Assembly (NCBI RefSeq): GCF_963259705.1
Contig: NC_081844.1
Location: 14,431,715 to 14,495,714, forward strand
Reading direction: 5' to 3'
Source of the DNA: Myotis daubentonii
Taxonomy: Eukaryota > Chordata > Mammalia > Chiroptera > Vespertilionidae
Length of the DNA: 64,000 nucleotides
Notes under the pieces: generated by a model
Told to the model about the DNA's origin: nothing
Databases searched by the model: none
Seen by the model: the letters and a program-made list of their open reading frames with translations, nothing else
Part shown: one piece after another, positions 59,618-64,000 of the stretch
How the letters are laid out: each line of letters opens with the position of its first letter
Numbering within the stretch: position 1 is the first letter of the stretch
Position numbers and translations under genes: made by a program

Positions 59618-61185
59618 TGTTTTCTCTTTCAGTAGAGACATTATTCTCCTTCTTTGTTGGTAAACTCTTCTGCATACTTAAAATCTCAGATTATGTGGAA
59701 TATCCTTTTTAAAGCATTTTCCATCACCTTCCAGATAGCTAGGAGAGCTATACAATAGAAATGATAATCACTGAGCCTAAATCAGTGATTTTACAGATGA
59801 GGAAAAGAGGTCCAAATAGTGAAGTGTTATTATTCCCAATATTATATGTACAGCAAGTTCATAACAATGTGAGCGTAGGAATTTATGGTTTTTCATGCCT
59901 GCTTCACCTTTTCCTGGTCTTACATGGACATCAATGAAAGAATAGAGTGAAAGTATAACCTAATGCCATGCCTGGTCAGCAGGTCTTTATGGTTCACCTC
60001 CAGCATGTCTATCGGGAACTACCCAGACCACCAGGAGGCAAAAGGATATTCTGAGAAGTAATTACAAGTAGATGCAAATCTCTTTGCCCTTGCTTGGGTT
60101 ACTTTACCCCTCAGAGAGATAACACCGACCTCACAAAACATTATGCAGATTAAATGAAATGTGTGTATTTCAAATGCATAAGTAAGGCTCAATAAATTTT
60201 ATCTCTTTTACCCATTTCCTACTAGGTGAGGCCTAAATATGGTTGCTTGTAGGTTAAATCCATTGTTAAACCACCAATGTAGTTAAAGAATACTTTATTT
60301 AATACATTTACAAAAACACACAGCTTTGGTATAAATGCTCCAGGGATTGTAATGCCACCCTGTTTATATAATAAACACATGTGTTCACTTTAAGAATGAG
60401 GTTGGTAGCACTGCCACCAAATGTCATAGCTTTTAGTTACTGGCCCCCAGCTGAGAATGGATCAATTGGGCAAATGGAAGGAAGCAAGCAAATCTACAAC
60501 CATAAATATCAACACACACCCAGAAATAGGGAGAGAGATCAAAGGCAGATCATCGCTACCCAGGAGAGACACCAAGAAGATTCACATTGGGGCAGCAACA
60601 CCAAGGCACCCAGAAGACCTTTTCAGGACTTCCAACCATTTCTGGAAAGAAATCAAAGGCTGAAATCCTTGGCTATTGCATTTCAAAATAAATAAAGACT
60701 CCTCTACTTCCTTCACAAAAAACCAGCCAAGCTAAATTTATGCTCTAGAATATTGCCCTGGGAGCTATCCCTGGAAGAAATCCTTTTAACCCTAGTACTG
60801 CTCTTTGTTTGGAATCCAAGTCTTCTGCTTTTGCCCACATAGCCATTAGCATTCAAATTAGAAAAGCATCCAGTCAAAAAATATTTATTGAGCAAAATGA
60901 TGCAAAATGTTATATTAGGGAAAGCGCCAGTCCCCAGCAGTTATTGAAACATCCCTCTTAAAGTATTCTAGACTTCCTCCATTATTGGTTCCTTCTTTAG
61001 GGTTAAGCACTGCCCTTCTTCCTTTTGAAGGTCCCCCTTTAAGTGTCCAAATCCTTGGTGTGCGGATAAAACGTTAGGTTGACAACATTGTTACAAAGGA
61101 GAACTGCTGACATCTGAGAACATGAGACTGGCAAGAAGTCATGAAACACATTAAAACTGAAGAGGAAAGAAAGGGGAAAAAACAA

Positions 61186-61677
61186 TGAGATTATTATAAT
61201 TGGTGTGGGTACCCTTGCAAAATGTTTAGCCTCTGGCTAAATGAAGTAGAAACAAGACTTCCTACTGCAGTGTAGTTATATATTGTGTGAAAGGGAAACA
61301 AATTCAAAATAGATTTTATCTACATGCTAATGTCTATCAAATCGGACTGGCTTTCTGGAGCCCTGTGCAAGGACTGTGACCCTGTTTCTGGACAAGAGGA
61401 GAGCTGGAGTGGTGGAACACATAATGTGTAGTTAGCAGCCTTGCTGTAGGTGAGAGCACAGGATGAGGAGCCGGATTATCCAATTAAAACACATTCATTG
61501 AGCAAAACGATTTGATTTGAATCTGGGCTCTGCCACTCATAAACTCTAATATCCTGTGCACTTCACTGCATCTCCATGACATCCAGTGTCTTTATATATG
61601 AAACAGAAAACAACAAGATGATTACAATTGGTGAGGGTACCCTTGCAAAATGTTTAGCCTCTGGCTAAATTAAGTAC
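61186..61677. repeat. Dispersed direct repeat, two ~65-bp copies
   Basis: Copies at about 61,186-61,250 and 61,612-61,677 share GGGTACCCTTGCAAAATGTT and TAGCCTCTGGCTAAAT. Their starts lie about 427 bp apart. Confidence 0.85.
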
Positions 61678-62609
61678 AATGATTTATTATCAGGTATTAA
61701 GTGGCTTACAAAAACAGAGAAAAGCTGGAAGAGCCAGCCCGAGTCTGACTTTCTGGAACACTTCCCAGGCCCCAGACTCACAATGCCTCTGCCCTGAGAC
61801 AGGGGAGCTGCCACCGCCAGTGGAAGAGGGCGCCAGGTTACACAGCCACCAACAACATCCTCCATGCCTGCCTCTCAGCGCCGTTCTGCAGAAAGAGTGC
61901 CTGCTCTCTGCTCGTTCCCCTACTTCACTCAGTACTGAATGAAAATCTCCCAGGAGTACCTCTGGCTGCTAGAACCAACATCACACACAGCTCTCTCACT
62001 ACAAGGGAGTGTGGGATCCTGGGATTTGGGACTTACAGCCAGTCTAGTTTAGGAGGACACCGCTGACAATGCTCTCTGGGGCATTGGCCATAAGCCCCTT
62101 CAGGAACGGAGCCACATTACTCCAGCTGGGGAGGTTTTGCTAGCTGGCCCAGGTCAGGCCCACTCCCAGGGCACACTGCATCTATTTACTGATTCCCCTG
62201 AGGGTGTAAAGAATCACACCCTTAGCCTCAAGGCAGAATATCTCCGAAAGCCATCTCAGCTTCAGAGGACCTCTTGGAATTGACTAAGTCCATTGTGACT
62301 GCCTCATCCTTCCTTCCTCTACTCAATTCTATGCTCTTTATTCCCCATAGCTATTGATCTCATGGTCATTCTCCAATGTAAGCTTCCTACCTACAAGTAA
62401 GTGCTCACTCAGAATCTGCTTCTTGGGGAAAGGAACCTACTACAGACATGTTAGAAGCAGGTGGAGTGAAGTGGAGTAAACCACCCCGTGATATTCACCA
62501 CAACTTTAATGAGAATGAAACAATATAATGCATATGAAAAAAATATCTAGGAGCTCACACACGGTCTGGCCCAGGGTGAGCCACTATAGCATTGTTTAAT
62601 AATAATATA

Positions 62610-62780
62610 GTATAGTTAATATTTACTGAGTACTTACTATGTTTCCAGATACTATTCAAAATTATTCATTTAAACTAACTTACTGAATCTTTATTATAGC
62701 CCACGAAGTGTGTGCTAACATTATTCATCTTACAAATGAGGTAAATAAGGTCTGAAGAAGTTCTTTTCGATGTTAGTCTG
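62610..62780 (-). mobile_element. MIR SINE fragment
   Basis: TTTACTGAGTACTTACTATG and CATCTTACAAATGAGGTAAA are typical inverted MIR blocks. Confidence 0.75.
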
Positions 62781-62964
62781 TAAGTGAAAGAGTTAGGATT
62801 TTAAACCACATACACTAATTCTAGAGTCTAGTCTTAACCCTCCTCTCTGTCTCAATATTAAATTTGTAGCCAATAAAATCCATCACACACAAAAGAAGCC
62901 TCTGCTTTGTCTATAAAAAAATGCTATGGGATTAGGAGAAGGGGACTAAAGGATTTTTATTATG

Positions 62965-63430
62965 GCCTGTGGTAGGCTAAATAATGGAGCCTTTAAATGC
63001 CCGGGTCTGAATCCCTGGCACCTGTAATTGTTATATTATATAGCCAAAGCATCTTTGCAGATGTGATTAAGTTAAGGGGTCAAGGTGCGGAAATATTATC
63101 CGGTGGGCCTTAAGTGTAATCACATGTATCTTTAAAAGAGAGAGGTAGTGGGAGACTCTCCTACAGAGAAGGGAAAGGCAATGTGATGATGGAAGCAGAG
63201 ACTGGCAGGGTGCAGCCACAGGTCAAGGGATGGCAACAGCCCTAGAAGCTGGAAAAGGCAAAGAAAGGATTATCTCCTAGAGCCTTTGAGAAAGAAGCAG
63301 CTTTGCTGGCACCTTGATTTTGGCCCCATAAGTCTCATTTCAGATTACTTCTGGTCTTCAAAAAGGTAAGAAATAAGTATATTTGTTTTAAGCCAGTAAA
63401 TTTATGAAAACAAATACAGGGCCATAGAAA
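62965..63430 (+). mobile_element. MLT1-type MaLR LTR
   Basis: Starts TGTGGTAGGCTAAATAATGG and continues with GCATCTTTGCAGATGTGATT, a degraded middle and TGTTTTAAGCCAGTAAATTT near the end. It has the length and order of an MLT1 solo LTR. Confidence 0.85.
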
Positions 63431-64000
63431 TTATAATATTTCCAGTATTATGTGGAGAACTCGGTATCACACCTCTATTGGAGAATTAGAAGTTAGATCT
63501 GCCTAGCCATTGCAGGTTAATAGGAAGAATGGAACAAATTCTGGGCTTGGAATCCCTACCACCATCTACTTCACCTGCACGGGATAATCCCTAGTTGGGA
63601 AATGAGGTCCAGAGATATATTAAGTGTGTACTTTGTTACCAGTATTAATAGGTTAGGTTTCTCTTCTCTGGATTTAACTCCTTGGAGTTATATTTTGCAC
63701 ATAGGCCAGATTAACTAGTAAATAATACACAAAAAGATTCATGCTTAAATTTTAGAGTGGCATTTTCTCTGTTCCACCTGACAGGTGGCCTTACACATAG
63801 TCAAAACAAGAAACAGAACTGAGACACAGATTATATAGACAAGACCAACCCCCATCTGGTAACCATCTATTGGAGGGTGGGAGAAAGGGAAGGAAGCCCC
63901 ATCCAGAGGCTATCAGAAGCTTCCTTTCAAAACATAAATGTGTTAAAAAATTAGAGAGCATTCACTCACTCCATCTCCCCATTCTTTGCCCCTCAGCCAG
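63431..64000. other. No gene seen
   Basis: Unique-looking sequence to the window end. Confidence 0.45.

Larger units (their letters stand above)
59618..62964. other. No gene seen; MIR traces and a 65-bp direct repeat
   Basis: A weak sense MIR 3' end lies at about 60,095-60,205 and an inverted MIR at about 62,610-62,780. A ~65-bp segment is duplicated (61,186 and 61,612). A plus-strand open frame at 60,381-60,695 has no recognisable domain and is probably chance. Confidence 0.45.

Noticed and set aside
60381..60695. 104-codon plus-strand frame as a small gene
   Set aside because: No domain, no composition bias typical of coding sequence, and no splice or promoter context; probably chance.

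Overview
This window is nuclear DNA from a mammal, almost certainly a vesper bat (Vespertilionidae). Three things place it. There are about a dozen Ves-type tRNA-derived SINEs. There are at least eight non-autonomous HeliBat-like Helitrons, with TC 5' ends, a GTGCAY-type palindromic 3' hairpin and CTAG-like 3' ends. Young hAT MITEs and a Tc1-like fragment are also present. Rolling-circle Helitrons at this density are known among mammals only from vesper bats. I see no multi-exon host gene, tRNA or rRNA gene, or CpG-island promoter. The window reads as intergenic or intronic DNA built of repeats of many ages: old L2, MIR, MER2, MER5A, Tigger1, MLT1 and ERVL, overlaid by bat-specific Helitrons, hATs, Ves, L1/HAL1 and class II ERV LTRs.

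Layout. 1-1,085: two Helitrons around an ATCT microsatellite. 1,580-2,620: old antisense L1 3' end split by a Ves. 2,817-8,194: one Tigger1 DNA transposon split by a Helitron, a solo-type LTR, and a hAT MITE that itself contains another Helitron; removing the inserts leaves about 2.39 kb. 10,150-12,420: antisense ERVL-type pol and LTR remnants. 12,515-12,950: hAT MITE plus Ves. 13,965-16,890: old L1/HAL1-type sequence split by a MER2-group element and a Ves. 16,969-17,250: truncated Tc1-like element. 18,300-18,588: Helitron. 18,700-20,480: L2, MIR and MLT1 remnants, a hAT MITE, an L1 tail and a Helitron end. 20,481-33,300: mainly old unique sequence with scattered MER5A, MIR, L2, L1, Ves, microsatellites and one Helitron (31,841). 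33,340-36,490: old antisense L1. 38,481-39,445: two hAT MITEs and a solo LTR, all with visible target-site duplications. 41,400-42,660: ERVL-type LTR and two Ves. 42,722-43,660: Helitron with an 88-bp tandem array. 43,783-45,948: essentially full-length HAL1 (half-L1) with a 19-bp target-site duplication and one stop in ORF1. 46,000-53,900: MIR, L2, Ves and L1 fragments. 54,038-59,073: the composite described next. 59,087-64,000: old unique sequence, L2, a diverged minisatellite, a 65-bp direct repeat and an MLT1-type LTR.

The most notable object is the 5.0-kb block at 54,038-59,073, bounded by a perfect 13-bp direct repeat. At its 3' end (minus strand) is an intronless copy of RTF1, the Plus3-domain PAF1-complex elongation factor. 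Its frame is still open for 663 residues from a strong-Kozak ATG. Immediately upstream, with no intervening base that I can assign to either side, lies a same-strand class II ERV LTR with a TATA box. Beyond it are a second, oppositely oriented, truncated ERV 3' end and younger L1 and Ves insertions. The long direct repeat, the A-rich tail abutting it, and the truncation of the far LTR exactly at the other repeat copy suggest that the whole chimera entered as one LINE-mobilised unit. That makes it a candidate LTR-driven chimeric RTF1 retrogene.

All family names come from recognising consensus-like sequence by eye. No database search was run. Boundaries without a stated target-site duplication are approximate.
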